Shown here: piece after piece, positions 1 to 8,693 of the stretch | How the letters are laid out: every line of letters begins with the position of its first letter | Position numbering within the stretch: position 1 is the stretch's first letter | Origin: Clostridium cellulovorans 743B | GTDB lineage: Bacteria; Bacillota; Clostridia; Clostridiales; Clostridiaceae | Assembly (NCBI RefSeq): GCF_000145275.1 | Contig: NC_014393.1 | Coordinates: 4,092,001-4,156,000 of the forward strand | Direction of reading: 5' to 3' | DNA: 64,000 bases | Position numbers and translations under genes: made by a program | Notes under the pieces: model-generated | What the model saw: only the letters and a program-made list of their open reading frames with translations | Database searches by the model: none | What the model was told of the DNA's origin: nothing

Positions 1-96
1 GTTTCTCATTTTCTTTTCATTGGATTTTCTTTTAAAGCAGTATATTCCAAAAATTATCTCTATCACTGCTGCAATAGTAAGTATCACTGTTCCCAT
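1..96 (-). CDS. Partial membrane protein, N-terminus only
   Basis: An open frame enters from the window edge. On the minus strand an ATG at 96 follows a GAGG-type ribosome binding site and reads 32 residues without a stop (begins MGTVILTIAAVIEIIFGIYC). The start is a hydrophobic segment of about 20 residues followed by a Lys/Arg-rich stretch (FKRKSNEKK), so this is a membrane protein with its basic side in the cytoplasm. The rest lies outside the window and the family cannot be named. Confidence 0.5.
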   Translation of the reverse strand, partial: MGTVILTIAAVIEIIFGIYCFKRKSNEKKMRN

Positions 97-418
97 AATG
101 CTTTTCCTCTCTATTCTTTAATTTTATAGATATATAAGTTCCATTATTTTTTCACCATAAAACCTAGGTTTAAGTAATTATTAATAATTTGTTCTGCTAT
201 TGATAATTAGCTCAAAGATTTTAACTTTTATTATTGAAACATATATAATTTATCTATAAAAATAAAATACATCATGATTTTTCTAATGTATATACGATGA
301 ACAGTATCCTGCAACTACAACTAAGTAAGCTGCAAAATGAGAGAGGTAAGTTGCATAACCAATATATAAATTTATTTAAAGACATTATTAGAATTTATAT
401 AATTTATTCTTTTTATAA
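97..418. other. Intergenic, no supported feature
   Basis: AT-rich spacer between the truncated membrane gene and the DUF3021 gene. A 61-codon plus-strand frame at 297-482 has no ribosome binding site and runs into the DUF3021 gene; I do not consider it a gene. Confidence 0.5.
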
Positions 419-847
419 CTATAATTCATCTCTCATAGCCTTTAATTTTTCGTTAATTTTATCAGTAGTTTTTTTATCATAAGTCCAAGAAATAAAAAGT
501 ACAGAAATATAGATTACAGCTATCTGAAACTGTAATAAAACTATACCACCGATTCCACTAATAGAGCCAACCAAGTTAGCTAGAATCAATAATGCTGCCT
601 CTAATACAAAAAAATGAATAATTCTCCTAATCCACATTTCCTTTTCAGAGATGCTTCTTTCAGAATAAAAAATCAAACTTAGCAAATCAACTATTAAGGA
701 ACAAATCATATATATATACATATCCCTTAGTTCAATAGAATCATTGGGCTGGAAAATTTGGCGTGTTATAGTTAAAGAAATTACAATAAGTGCAAATATA
801 ATAAAAAAATCTCTAATTAATTTTTTAATAAACTCTATTAAATTCAT
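419..847 (-). CDS. DUF3021-type four-helix membrane protein, partner of the LytTR regulator
   Basis: 142 residues with about four hydrophobic segments (roughly residues 12-30, 42-60, 75-95, 100-120) and a charged C-terminal tail. Size, topology and position directly after a stand-alone LytTR protein match the DUF3021 family, which occurs in two-gene units with LytTR regulators; the membrane partner is thought to modulate the regulator. Translation starts 14 bases after the LytTR gene behind a clear AGGAGG site, so the two are co-transcribed. The assignment rests on context and topology, not on a catalytic motif. Confidence 0.75.
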   Translation of the reverse strand: MNLIEFIKKLIRDFFIIFALIVISLTITRQIFQPNDSIELRDMYIYMICSLIVDLLSLIFYSERSISEKEMWIRRIIHFFVLEAALLILANLVGSISGIGGIVLLQFQIAVIYISVLFISWTYDKKTTDKINEKLKAMRDEL

Positions 848-860
848 GTACCTTCTCCTC

Positions 861-1298
861 CTATAAACCCAACATCTTTTTTAATATAGGAACATATTGT
901 CTTGAAACAGTAATCTTCTCTCCATTATCAAGCCTTGCTTCAAATCTTCCACTTAGGGATGGCCTTATATATGAAATTTTAGTTAAGTTGAGAATGGTAG
1001 ATTTTGATGCACGAAAAAACTTCTTTCCTTGGCATATTTCCTCAAGCTCATATAACTTTTCCTTTACTTCAAAAACTTTATCCTTACAATAAATAAACAC
1101 TTTATTATCCACAGTTTCAAAATAATATACATCAATAAGGTTTATCCTGTGGATATTATCTTCTCTATAGCCAAGTAACACCGATTTTTCACTTTTCAAC
1201 TTATGTAATATTTTTAGGATATTATCATTAACCTCATGACATTTTATAATTATCTCCTCATCGAATTCTCTATCTATCTGTTCAATTGATATCTTCAT
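861..1298 (-). CDS. Stand-alone LytTR-family DNA-binding regulator
   Basis: 145 residues. The C-terminal 100 residues fit the LytTR DNA-binding domain: INLIDVYYFETVDNKVFIY, then FFRASKSTILNLTKISYIRP and a final NGEKITVSRQYVPILKKML. The N-terminal 45 residues are not a receiver domain, so phosphorylation by a kinase is unlikely. It is first in a two-gene operon with a DUF3021 membrane protein. LytTR proteins of this type usually regulate their own operon or nearby transport and surface genes; the targets here are unknown. Confidence 0.85.
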   Translation of the reverse strand: MKISIEQIDREFDEEIIIKCHEVNDNILKILHKLKSEKSVLLGYREDNIHRINLIDVYYFETVDNKVFIYCKDKVFEVKEKLYELEEICQGKKFFRASKSTILNLTKISYIRPSLSGRFEARLDNGEKITVSRQYVPILKKMLGL

Positions 1299-1425
1299 AT
1301 TTCCACCACTTTAAATCTGATTTTAAATATATAATTTATCCTTAATTAGAGTACTACCTTTTTTTATTTCTGTACTACAATAGTTGAGGCTTAACAATGT
1401 TTATAAAATGATTTCTTTAATAAAA

Positions 1426-1447
1426 GCTTAGTGCAAAAACACTAAGC
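1426..1447 (-). terminator. Intrinsic terminator of the AraC-type gene
   Basis: Perfect 8-bp stem (GCTTAGTG/CACTAAGC) with a 6-base loop, followed on the minus strand by TTTTATTAAA. It lies about 150 bases after the regulator's stop codon. Confidence 0.7.
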
Positions 1448-1594
1448 CTCACAAATTTATATTATATCAAATCAACCGAAAATTTTATGCATTTTTACCA
1501 ATAACTCACAACTAAAAAATTCTTCATTTCCTATATAGTAGTTTGTTTACCTTTAAGCTTTTATCCTATACTCATCAATGATAATGATATTTAG

Positions 1595-2449
1595 TTAATT
1601 TTTGACTACTGGCACCCAAGCTTCTACTATCATCTTTCCGTCATCTCTCCAATGGCAACGCTCTTGCCACGATCCTTCATCTAGTTCGTAGCCAGAATTC
1701 GGAAACCATTCAGTGAATATACGCTTCCATATAGATGTAATGCTATCTTCTGGTTTTTCAAGCACAAGTGGGAATACTGCCCATGTCTTAGCAGGAATAG
1801 TAACAACCTCAAATTCATCAGAAACTCCTTCCTCTGGCATATCTAAACCAATCATATACTTCATCATTTCGTTATCCATATCATATAAAACCGATTTTAA
1901 CAACGTCCTTTCATTACCATGACCAGCCTCAACAATTTTATAAGTGATGCGTTCTTCTTCACATTTGTTCCAAAAATCTGGAATAGTCTCAAATGATTCT
2001 TCTCTCCTTGTAGTAAGTGATATCCCGAATAATGTTAAAGCATCTTCTTCAACAATTCTATAGTTCATACCTATACCTCCATTAATTGTAATAAGAAAGG
2101 AAATAGGTGCATAGGATTTTATTTCGACTCCTAGTATACGTGCCTCTGATGGCGTAACACCATGCATTCCTTGAAATGCCCTAGTAAATGAATTAGGAGA
2201 ATCATAACCATATTTGTTGGCAAGATCAATGATCTTAATGTCGCTATTTTTAAGCTCAAATCCAGCCAATGTAAGTTTTCTTCGCCTAATATACTCATTC
2301 AACGGAATGTCGGTAATAAATGAAAACATACGAGTAAAGTGATATTCTGAACAACACGCTCTACGTGCCACTTCTCCCATTTCAATCTCGCCATCAAGAT
2401 TTTCTTCAATATAGTTAATTGCAGAATTCATACGGTCAAGCCAAACCAT
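1595..2449 (-). CDS. AraC-family regulator with GyrI-like ligand-binding domain
   Basis: 284 residues. The N-terminal ~105 residues form an AraC double helix-turn-helix (AINYIEENLDGEIEMGEVAR, then DLANKYGYDSPNSFTRAFQ and GVTPSEAR). The C-terminal ~155 residues fit a GyrI-like effector-binding domain of the Rob/BmrR kind (TIPAKTWAVFPL, ending in MIVEAWVPVVK). Such proteins sense small amphipathic or drug-like ligands. I place the start at the ATG at 2449, which has an AGGGGAAGG site four bases upstream; an ATG six codons earlier has none. The upstream region holds the 3' flank of a group II intron, which may have separated this gene from old upstream control sequence. Confidence 0.85.
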   Translation of the reverse strand: MVWLDRMNSAINYIEENLDGEIEMGEVARRACCSEYHFTRMFSFITDIPLNEYIRRRKLTLAGFELKNSDIKIIDLANKYGYDSPNSFTRAFQGMHGVTPSEARILGVEIKSYAPISFLITINGGIGMNYRIVEEDALTLFGISLTTRREESFETIPDFWNKCEEERITYKIVEAGHGNERTLLKSVLYDMDNEMMKYMIGLDMPEEGVSDEFEVVTIPAKTWAVFPLVLEKPEDSITSIWKRIFTEWFPNSGYELDEGSWQERCHWRDDGKMIVEAWVPVVKN

Positions 2450-2637
2450 AACACCTTCCCCTTTCATTATGAAGTATAAGTCTTTTCAAAATAGTCATCT
2501 CCACATTTATTGCACCAAAATGTGTGGTATATTTTCTAATTTATTTTATTGATGTAGTTATTTTAAAGTTTATCATACAATTCTATAGATGTGGATAGGT
2601 AACTCTTTGAGGTTATCTCTGAGTTTTCCCCCCACCC

Positions 2638-2673
2638 AAACGGTACGTGCGACTTTCACCGCATACCGCTTTC
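2638..2673 (-). ncRNA. Group II intron domain V
   Basis: Reads as a 34-36-base hairpin on the minus strand: AAAGCGGTATGCGG, loop GAAA, then GTCGCACGTACCGTTT. The catalytic AGC, the GNRA loop and the internal bulge region are all present, which argues for a working ribozyme. Confidence 0.85.
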
Positions 2674-2734
2674 CAACAAATAGATTTGCTTAGCTCACTC
2701 GCTTTTCATTAGACAGTAACCTCACGATTACTAT

Positions 2735-4615
2735 TTAAACAACTTGGTATTCATAAAGTTTTGTTCTGAATTTAAGTATCTTATTTCTAGTTTTAATGTC
2801 TACATGCTCTATATTTCCTTGATGATGAATCAAGTTATGACATTCATTACATACCCAGGCTAGATTGGTAAGTTTATTGATTTTATCCTGTGGTAGTTTT
2901 GTATTAATATGATGACAGTGCCTATTTCCAAAGTGTAGTGACTTACTACAGCATCTACATTTATATTTATCTCTGTTATAGGCATATTCTCTATTCATGT
3001 AATATTCAAAGTTATAAGTAACTCTATTTTTATTAATTAGAAGAATATCTGTATCATACATGGGTGGTCTATCCAGTGCCATTTTCCTAGCTTTGCTATT
3101 TTGGGTTTGATATAATTCTCTTCCTTCTAAAGAATAGGGTGTCATCTTCTGCTTAAATACTTTTCCCCATTGACTAGCAGTTATGTTAGCTCTTGTTATG
3201 CCTATATGTTGATTATCATTTACAAGTATTGCAAATGTTCTTCCGTTATATTTGGCATGTCTTTCTGGTCTATTGATTAGTAGATTAAGCTTGATTTCTT
3301 TCCAATTACTTTGCAGTTTAGGGAATACTCTCATGCAACTTCTTCTAACTTTATCGTCAATATAATTGAAAGTTTTACTACATATACTGCTTTTCCAGTA
3401 TTCACATACTCCAACAATCTTAGAATTGATTTTCTCAATTTGTATTGCTTGGTCTATGTCTTTAGGTATTGCTTTTAGCTTCTTTATTTCCCTACATATA
3501 TCCTTAACTTGTTGTTTTACTTTTTCCGTATTAGGAATAGCTTTTCCAACAACCTTTTTAGGATTTGGTTTAGAAGGTGTTTTTCTAGGTAATTCAGCTA
3601 ATACATCAAATCCTAAGAATTTAACTTTTTCGCACTTAATATCTGTAATTACTGTCTTTTCCTCCGATAATTCAAGCTTCAATTTATGTTTGAAATATCT
3701 TCTGATATAGTGCAGTAATCTTTCTGCTTCCTGCCTAGATGTTGTTAATATCACCCAATCATCTGCATATCTAACTAAATACTTAGGTTTAATGCCTGTT
3801 CTCCTTAGTTTCTCTCGGCAATGTGAACGGTCGTTTTTAGTTTCAATTCCCTTTGGCTCTTGATACATACGACCTATCATCCAGTCGAAACTATTTAGAT
3901 ATACATTAGCTAATAATGGAGAAATAATTCCTCCTTGTGGCGTTCCTGCTTCAGTGAGATAGAACAAATCTCTCTCAATATATCCTGCCTTTAACATAAG
4001 CTTAATCAAACATAACATCCGCTTATCATGTACTCCCATTTTCCAGAGCTTATTTATCAACACCTTATGATTGATGTTATCAAAATAACTTTTGATATCA
4101 CCTTCAATAACGTAATGCGGAATATCTTTGCTCGTAGAGGATATTACATGAACAATAGATGCTATAGCATGACTGCAAGCTCGGTAAGGTCTAAAACCAT
4201 AACTATGAGGATAGAATTTTGCCTCACAGATTGGTTCTATTACTATGCGAATACATTCCAGTATGATTCTATCAATTACAGTTGGTATTCCTAGTGGCCT
4301 TTTCTTACCATTACTCTTAGGTATATATTCTCTTCTTGCAGGTTTAGGTTTGTAGTTGGAAGCACTCTTTTTAACTAGGCTAATAACTTCCTCCTTTGAC
4401 ATTTGTAAATACTTATCTATTGTATTTCTATCAGTTCCAGGAGTTTTACTACCACTATTAGATTTAATATTATGAACGGCAGTAATAATTGTAACCTCAT
4501 TAAAAGCTACTTCCATTAGACCGGTGAATGTCTTATTTAATTTGCTTTGCATGTAAATAAAGTCTAGCTTTTCATTTAATTCTTTTTCAGAATTGAAGTT
4601 GCTGCTTATATGCAC
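2735..4615 (-). CDS. ltrA: Group II intron reverse transcriptase/maturase with HNH endonuclease
   Basis: 626 residues, the usual length for a full intron-encoded protein. It starts at GTG 4615 with an AGGTGA site six bases upstream. The RT domain carries RREYIPKSNGKKRPLGIPTV, HSYGFRPYRACSHA, GTPQGGIISPLLANV and the catalytic YADDW. The maturase region follows at about 390-520. The C-terminus has a zinc-type HNH nuclease (CRCC, HCHHINTK, CNECHNLIHH), so retrohoming by target-primed reverse transcription is expected. No frameshift or missing catalytic residue is visible. It promotes splicing and mobility of the surrounding intron. Confidence 0.95.
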   Translation of the reverse strand: MHISSNFNSEKELNEKLDFIYMQSKLNKTFTGLMEVAFNEVTIITAVHNIKSNSGSKTPGTDRNTIDKYLQMSKEEVISLVKKSASNYKPKPARREYIPKSNGKKRPLGIPTVIDRIILECIRIVIEPICEAKFYPHSYGFRPYRACSHAIASIVHVISSTSKDIPHYVIEGDIKSYFDNINHKVLINKLWKMGVHDKRMLCLIKLMLKAGYIERDLFYLTEAGTPQGGIISPLLANVYLNSFDWMIGRMYQEPKGIETKNDRSHCREKLRRTGIKPKYLVRYADDWVILTTSRQEAERLLHYIRRYFKHKLKLELSEEKTVITDIKCEKVKFLGFDVLAELPRKTPSKPNPKKVVGKAIPNTEKVKQQVKDICREIKKLKAIPKDIDQAIQIEKINSKIVGVCEYWKSSICSKTFNYIDDKVRRSCMRVFPKLQSNWKEIKLNLLINRPERHAKYNGRTFAILVNDNQHIGITRANITASQWGKVFKQKMTPYSLEGRELYQTQNSKARKMALDRPPMYDTDILLINKNRVTYNFEYYMNREYAYNRDKYKCRCCSKSLHFGNRHCHHINTKLPQDKINKLTNLAWVCNECHNLIHHQGNIEHVDIKTRNKILKFRTKLYEYQVV

Positions 4616-5367
4616 AGATTATCACCTACTTTCTAATTTAATCTGTGGTTGCATACGGATTATTTCACCGATTATTCAACTTCATTAATACCTTGTTGTA
4701 TCTATTTGTCTGGTGTCCTTCGCCATGTACTAGGCTTTCCCTAGCTCAGACTACTACGACACCTCTGACTTCCTAAATGCTTCATTGTTCTGTCAAACTC
4801 CACATATAGGCTCTCACTTGTTCCAATCTATCTATCCTTTTTAAAGTAAACCGTAGGTGGTTGCTCTACTCCGAGGTATCTCAACTCTGTTTGAATTCTA
4901 GTTATGCAGAGTCGTCTTACATTATTTCGAATGTAAGATTGTAATGAAAGTGGCAAGCTCATTACAAAATATCCTTAGCTTCCAGTTTTCACCGGCTGGT
5001 CGTTACGGAGCGTCAAACACAACTTTCTTACGTCACCATAGTTTACGGATGCCCACCTTTATACTCTTCCATGCCTATTACTAGGTTTAGGTTTTTCAAA
5101 GGTGTCTTCACCACGCTTTACACAATGACTATTAACAGATAACCACTGCATAGTGGAGTCTTAGCATTCATACTATCTCTGGCTTCGATACGCCATCAAC
5201 GATATGAATTCTGTATGACCAAGGTACTTCCCCTTGGATTTCGATAGATTAGTTTAGCTGTACAATCAACTATCTAGTTTCGTAATCTTTATCAGAGATT
5301 ACTTGTTAGAAACAAGTCGCACTACCACCTCATACCATAGGATGGAATATATTTTCCTTAACAAAAC

Positions 5368-5408
5368 TATAGGCATGATTACCTAACTTATATGTAATCA
5401 TGCCTATA
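5368..5408 (-). terminator. Strong hairpin upstream of the intron, probable terminator of the 88-residue gene
   Basis: Perfect 15-bp arms (left 5368-5382, right 5394-5408) with an 11-base loop, followed on the minus strand by TAGTTTTGTT. A second perfect hairpin with 9-bp arms (5414-5436) precedes it in the same transcript. The group II intron begins 45 bases later. Confidence 0.65.
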
Positions 5409-5550
5409 TATGCTAACTAATGTGCATCATTAGTTAATATTATTCTTCAATTGTAAAATTAAATAACAGCTATTATAAAACCATGCTTTTATGCACAACT
5501 TTTAAAATTGTCCATTCAAACTTTGCACTTAATACCAGTAGACACATTTA

Positions 5551-5817
5551 TCATTTACTATAGACATCAACTACCTTTGCCACATAATCATCCATACCAG
5601 ATTGGGCTAAAACTACAATAGATTGGTTTTCTCCAGCTATATCAACTCGATATGCTTGAGCTTCATCTCTGTCACAACTCTTGTCTCTATTAACATTTAT
5701 TTTATTCTTCTCTGCAACTCCATAATCCTCCAGTATTTCTGTAACTCTATTTTCCACCTCACCTGTTGGACATTCAAGTATACTAATTCTATCAATTACC
5801 TCATGGATTTTTTTCAT
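5551..5817 (-). CDS. Small uncharacterised soluble protein
   Basis: 88 residues, charged, no signal peptide or membrane segment, starting behind a good AGGAGG site. The C-terminal half (VDIAGENQSIVVLAQSGMDDYVAKVV) looks like a small alpha/beta fold; two Cys occur at residues 16 and 49. I do not recognise the family. The gene is monocistronic, between the patatin gene and the intron insertion site. Confidence 0.6.
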   Translation of the reverse strand: MKKIHEVIDRISILECPTGEVENRVTEILEDYGVAEKNKINVNRDKSCDRDEAQAYRVDIAGENQSIVVLAQSGMDDYVAKVVDVYSK

Positions 5818-5918
5818 TCTGTTAGCCTCCTAGTAAATTAGTTTTACGTTGTATTATGTCCATTTATTTTTTACTTAATTCTATATTATCAGTGGTAGAA
5901 TTTATAATTTTCACTAAA

Positions 5919-6833
5919 CTAACCTCTCCTGTACTGTTGCTTATACTCATCAAAGTTCCAAGTTCTAAAAAACTTTTTAGCAGCATTATATCCTGCTTCA
6001 TATAAAAACTTTTGCTCACTTTCACTTAGACTAAATTGAGTACTAGTAACAGTTTCTGTAGGAATAAATATAGTTCTAACTTCTGAATGTTTATCTACAT
6101 GCCTCATATCATGTGCTTGTGCCATTGTCTGAACAATAGCTCTTCCATAACTAATAGGTCTATCGATATTAACTGACGTAGCTGAAATATTCTCCTGTGA
6201 CAAACGGAAACCAAATGTTGGCCACCGTGGTAAACCATCTTTCCTATCAAATATATCAACAGGATAATTACTAAGTAAGCCTCCATCCACCACATAGCAA
6301 CTTTTTTTATTGGTTACCCATTTCACTGGTTTAAAGAAAAGCGGAATAGTACAGCTCATCCTTACAGCTTTTGCAATTGACATTTTATCTTTAGATACAC
6401 CATAATAATTTAAATCATCTGGGAAGACTATCATTCTTCCGTCAGTAACATCAGAAGCAATAATTTTAAGATTATCCTCTGGCAGATCAGCAAAAGAATA
6501 AATCTTCTTTTTAACCAGTAAATTTTCTATAAAGTTTTCTAAATAATCATTATCGTATATACCCAGTTCTCGCCATACCGCTATCCCTTTCCCTACCACA
6601 GGAATACTTTCTACCCAATTCTTACCAGGAACTCTTTTGTAATCCATTTGATGCATAATACTACTTAATTCTTGTCCCGAATATCCACTAGCAAGAAGTG
6701 CAGCAATAATAGAACCAGCAGATGTCCCTGCTAACTTGTTCCAGTGATAACCTTGTTTTTCTAAGAACGTAACTGCACCAACATGTCCAATTCCACGTAC
6801 TCCTCCACCTTCAAAAACAGCATCAGCTTTCAT
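5919..6833 (-). CDS. Patatin-like phospholipase
   Basis: 304 residues with the full patatin signature: oxyanion loop GGGVRGIGHVGAV at about 9-21, nucleophile elbow GTSAGS at about 37-42, and the DGG triad element (VVDGGLLSNYPVDIF at about 186-200). The Ser-Asp dyad is therefore present and it should hydrolyse acyl esters of lipids. No signal peptide is seen, so it is probably cytoplasmic or membrane-associated, like bacterial RssA/YlbK proteins. The start follows a G-rich site (AAGGGGGG). Confidence 0.9.
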   Translation of the reverse strand: MKADAVFEGGGVRGIGHVGAVTFLEKQGYHWNKLAGTSAGSIIAALLASGYSGQELSSIMHQMDYKRVPGKNWVESIPVVGKGIAVWRELGIYDNDYLENFIENLLVKKKIYSFADLPEDNLKIIASDVTDGRMIVFPDDLNYYGVSKDKMSIAKAVRMSCTIPLFFKPVKWVTNKKSCYVVDGGLLSNYPVDIFDRKDGLPRWPTFGFRLSQENISATSVNIDRPISYGRAIVQTMAQAHDMRHVDKHSEVRTIFIPTETVTSTQFSLSESEQKFLYEAGYNAAKKFFRTWNFDEYKQQYRRG

Positions 6834-6837
6834 TTCA

Positions 6838-7179
6838 AATACCCCCCTTATTTATCCTTATCCATACCCAATATAAAATCATGAATTTTAATACTAATTT
6901 TGAATTATTTGTATAATTTAACCATAGTATAATTATATCATCCTCCAAAATTCGTTTCATATAAATAACTCCTATACTTCCTATAATTTAAACATTTAAG
7001 TTATTTATACTACCTGGTTTCTCTCGCAAAGATAAATTTCTTATTATTTTTTATTTTAATCGAAACTCCTTCTATAATCTTTCTATTCTCAAACTACATT
7101 AAATATTCGTGATTCCTAAACAGGTAAAAAGTCACGCAGTGTAAAGTTATATTTAAAAGCCTATAGAAACTATTTTCTA
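6838..7179. other. Intergenic, no supported feature
   Basis: About 340 AT-rich bases ahead of the patatin gene. A 41-codon minus-strand frame (6835-6960) ends just before the patatin start and has a weak GGAG site, but its composition is not protein-like. Confidence 0.4.
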
Positions 7180-7187
7180 AATAATAA

Positions 7188-7229
7188 AACAAGCCTTAAT
7201 TACTCTTATTGATGTAATCAAGACTTGTT
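7188..7229 (-). terminator. Terminator of the SPFH gene
   Basis: 16-base arms (7188-7203 and 7214-7229) pair at 14 of 16 positions. On the minus strand the hairpin is followed by TTTTATTATTT, directly after the SPFH gene's stop. Confidence 0.75.
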
Positions 7230-7238
7230 TATGAGTTT

Positions 7239-8141
7239 CTATTTATTTGTATTTTCAGTTGTGCCTGTAGCAGGAATCTGGATTAATGAACCACTACCGG
7301 TCATAGTTGTTGGCAGCTTGCCATCCCATTTGCTCCACTTTGTATATTCTACCAATTCAGGAGTTAAACTTTGTTTTACCGCATCATTTGCCTTAGCTTC
7401 ACCTTGTGCTTTTATTAAAGCAGAGTCAGATTCACCTTGTGCATTGATTCTTTTAGTCTCTGCATCAACTTTAGCTTGTTCTTGTAATACTTTAGCAGTT
7501 TGTAATTTTTGTTCTGCGTCTACCTTGTCTTGAATTGCTTGCATAGAATTATTATCTGGCCTTATAGCTAAAAACGTAAAGCTTTCTACTGAAATACCAT
7601 ACTGTTCCATGTCCTTTGTAAATTCGTCCATTACTTTTCCTTGTATTTCTGGTCTTGATGCACCATAAACATCCATAACTTCATAAGAAGATGTTACATT
7701 GTTGATACTTGATTTTAAACTTCTTCTTATAAAATTATTTTCAATAGTTTCAGCACTCTGACCTCTAAACTTTGTAAATATATCTGGCAATTTATTTACG
7801 TCCATGTGATAAGAATATGATACATCCACATTAACTGGTTTACCAGACTTTGTATTTATATCAAAACTCTCATCATCTTTACCTCCTTCCTTATTATCCT
7901 TGGATAAGAATACTGTTTCTGTTGAAACAGGATAGCTCGTTATATGTTCTGTTGGTAAAATCAAATGCCAGCCTTGACTAAGAGTTTTATTTTTTATACC
8001 ACCGTCCATACCATAAATAACGCCTGCATAACCTGGTTTAATCTTTGTAACAGACATTGCTAAAAGAACTGTTCCTGCTATCATTACACTTGCTGTTATT
8101 AATCCACCTATTAAAAACTTTCTTGACATATATCTACTCAT
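7239..8141 (-). CDS. Prohibitin-like SPFH (band 7) membrane protein
   Basis: 300 residues. One N-terminal membrane segment (about 9-32), then an SPFH domain (about 35-200) and an Ala/Gln/Lys-rich coiled-coil (about 205-260, with AEQKLQTAKVLQEQAKVDAE). The order matches prohibitin-type proteins, which oligomerise on membranes and often control proteolysis or membrane order. The start ATG overlaps the stop of a 53-residue membrane peptide (ATGAGTAG), so the two are translationally coupled. It is distinct from the FloA flotillin also present in this window. Confidence 0.88.
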   Translation of the reverse strand: MSRYMSRKFLIGGLITASVMIAGTVLLAMSVTKIKPGYAGVIYGMDGGIKNKTLSQGWHLILPTEHITSYPVSTETVFLSKDNKEGGKDDESFDINTKSGKPVNVDVSYSYHMDVNKLPDIFTKFRGQSAETIENNFIRRSLKSSINNVTSSYEVMDVYGASRPEIQGKVMDEFTKDMEQYGISVESFTFLAIRPDNNSMQAIQDKVDAEQKLQTAKVLQEQAKVDAETKRINAQGESDSALIKAQGEAKANDAVKQSLTPELVEYTKWSKWDGKLPTTMTGSGSLIQIPATGTTENTNK

Positions 8142-8295
8142 TTTCTTTCTCTTCCTCTCTCTTTATATCTTTCAAATTTTCATTAAATATTTTAGTAGTT
8201 TTTTCAGCTGCTTGTCCTATCTTTTCAAAATATCTAGATAGGAATATCCATACTAAGACTAATCCGATTATTACAAGTGCATAGAATACATACAT
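8134..8295 (-). CDS. 53-residue single-pass membrane peptide coupled to the SPFH protein
   Basis: A short gene reading MYVFYALVIIGLVLVWIFLS (residues 1-20, one membrane helix) followed by a charged helix rich in Lys and Glu (about 21-53). It has a GAGGGAG site upstream of the ATG at 8295, and its TAG stop overlaps the ATG of the SPFH gene by 8 bases. Ribosome binding site, coupling and the helix-plus-charged-tail design argue for a real protein, possibly a small partner of the SPFH complex. No family is recognised. Confidence 0.7.
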   Translation of the reverse strand: MYVFYALVIIGLVLVWIFLSRYFEKIGQAAEKTTKIFNENLKDIKREEEKENE

Positions 8296-8612
8296 TTCTC
8301 TCCCTCTTTCAAGCTAATAAATAATCTTTTCCACTCCCGATAAATTTTCAAATTGTTATGTAGGTAGCTTCTCAATGAAATCCACCTCCAAAGATGATAT
8401 ATGTATTATATGGTTTTCATAACCACTTTTCAAGTTAATAATTAGCCTGATTATGGTTATTTCTAAGCACTATTGTTAGTGTATACAATTACAAGCATGT
8501 CCATCTTCGATTATCATCATTTATCACCATTTATCTTACCTACTTATTTTTAACAAGTATATTTCATTGAAAAACTTAACATTCTATAATTTTCTATATA
8601 ATAAACAAAATG
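8296..8612. other. Intergenic, likely promoter region of the SPFH pair
   Basis: About 320 bases between the small membrane peptide gene and the terminator of the dioxygenase operon. No ORF, structured RNA or convincing promoter pair could be singled out. Confidence 0.4.
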
Positions 8613-8652
8613 CCCCAAAAATCTTAGATTTCTACCTCTAAGATTTTTCGGG
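8613..8652 (-). terminator. Terminator of the dioxygenase/quinone reductase operon
   Basis: Arms CCCCAAAAATCTTAGA and TCTAAGATTTTTCGGG pair with one mismatch; a TTTTG-containing stretch follows on the minus strand. It lies 40 bases after the dioxygenase stop. Confidence 0.65.
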
Positions 8653-8693
8653 AATTCTTCATATAAACTATGATAACACATTTTCTATTAATA

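Larger units (their letters stand above)
2589..5322 (-). mobile_element. Group II intron, full length, about 2.7 kb
   Basis: The minus strand begins with the canonical GTGCG 5' end at 5322 and ends with domain V and VI sequences. Domain V (about 2638-2673) has the AGC triad side, a GAAA tetraloop and the typical GTCGCACGTACCG 3' half. Domain VI follows to about 2589 (AACTCAGAGATAACCTCAAA with GAGTT closing). The intron protein (2735-4615) sits in domain IV. The 3' boundary is inferred from the usual ACCTAYC ending and may be off by a few bases. The intron lies between genes, transcribed in the same direction as its neighbours, 45 bases after a strong terminator-like hairpin at 5368-5408. All parts look intact, so it may be mobile. 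Confidence 0.88.

Noticed and set aside
297..482. 61-codon plus-strand ORF
   Set aside because: No ribosome binding site, low-complexity composition, and it runs into the DUF3021 gene on the other strand.
2589..5322. Retron or diversity-generating retroelement instead of an intron
   Set aside because: GTGCG 5' end, domain V, maturase and HNH region identify a group II intron; no template repeat or variable target gene is present.
6835..6960. 41-codon minus-strand ORF just before the patatin gene
   Set aside because: Weak ribosome site and composition unlike a protein; its stop falls in the patatin ribosome site region but nothing else supports it.
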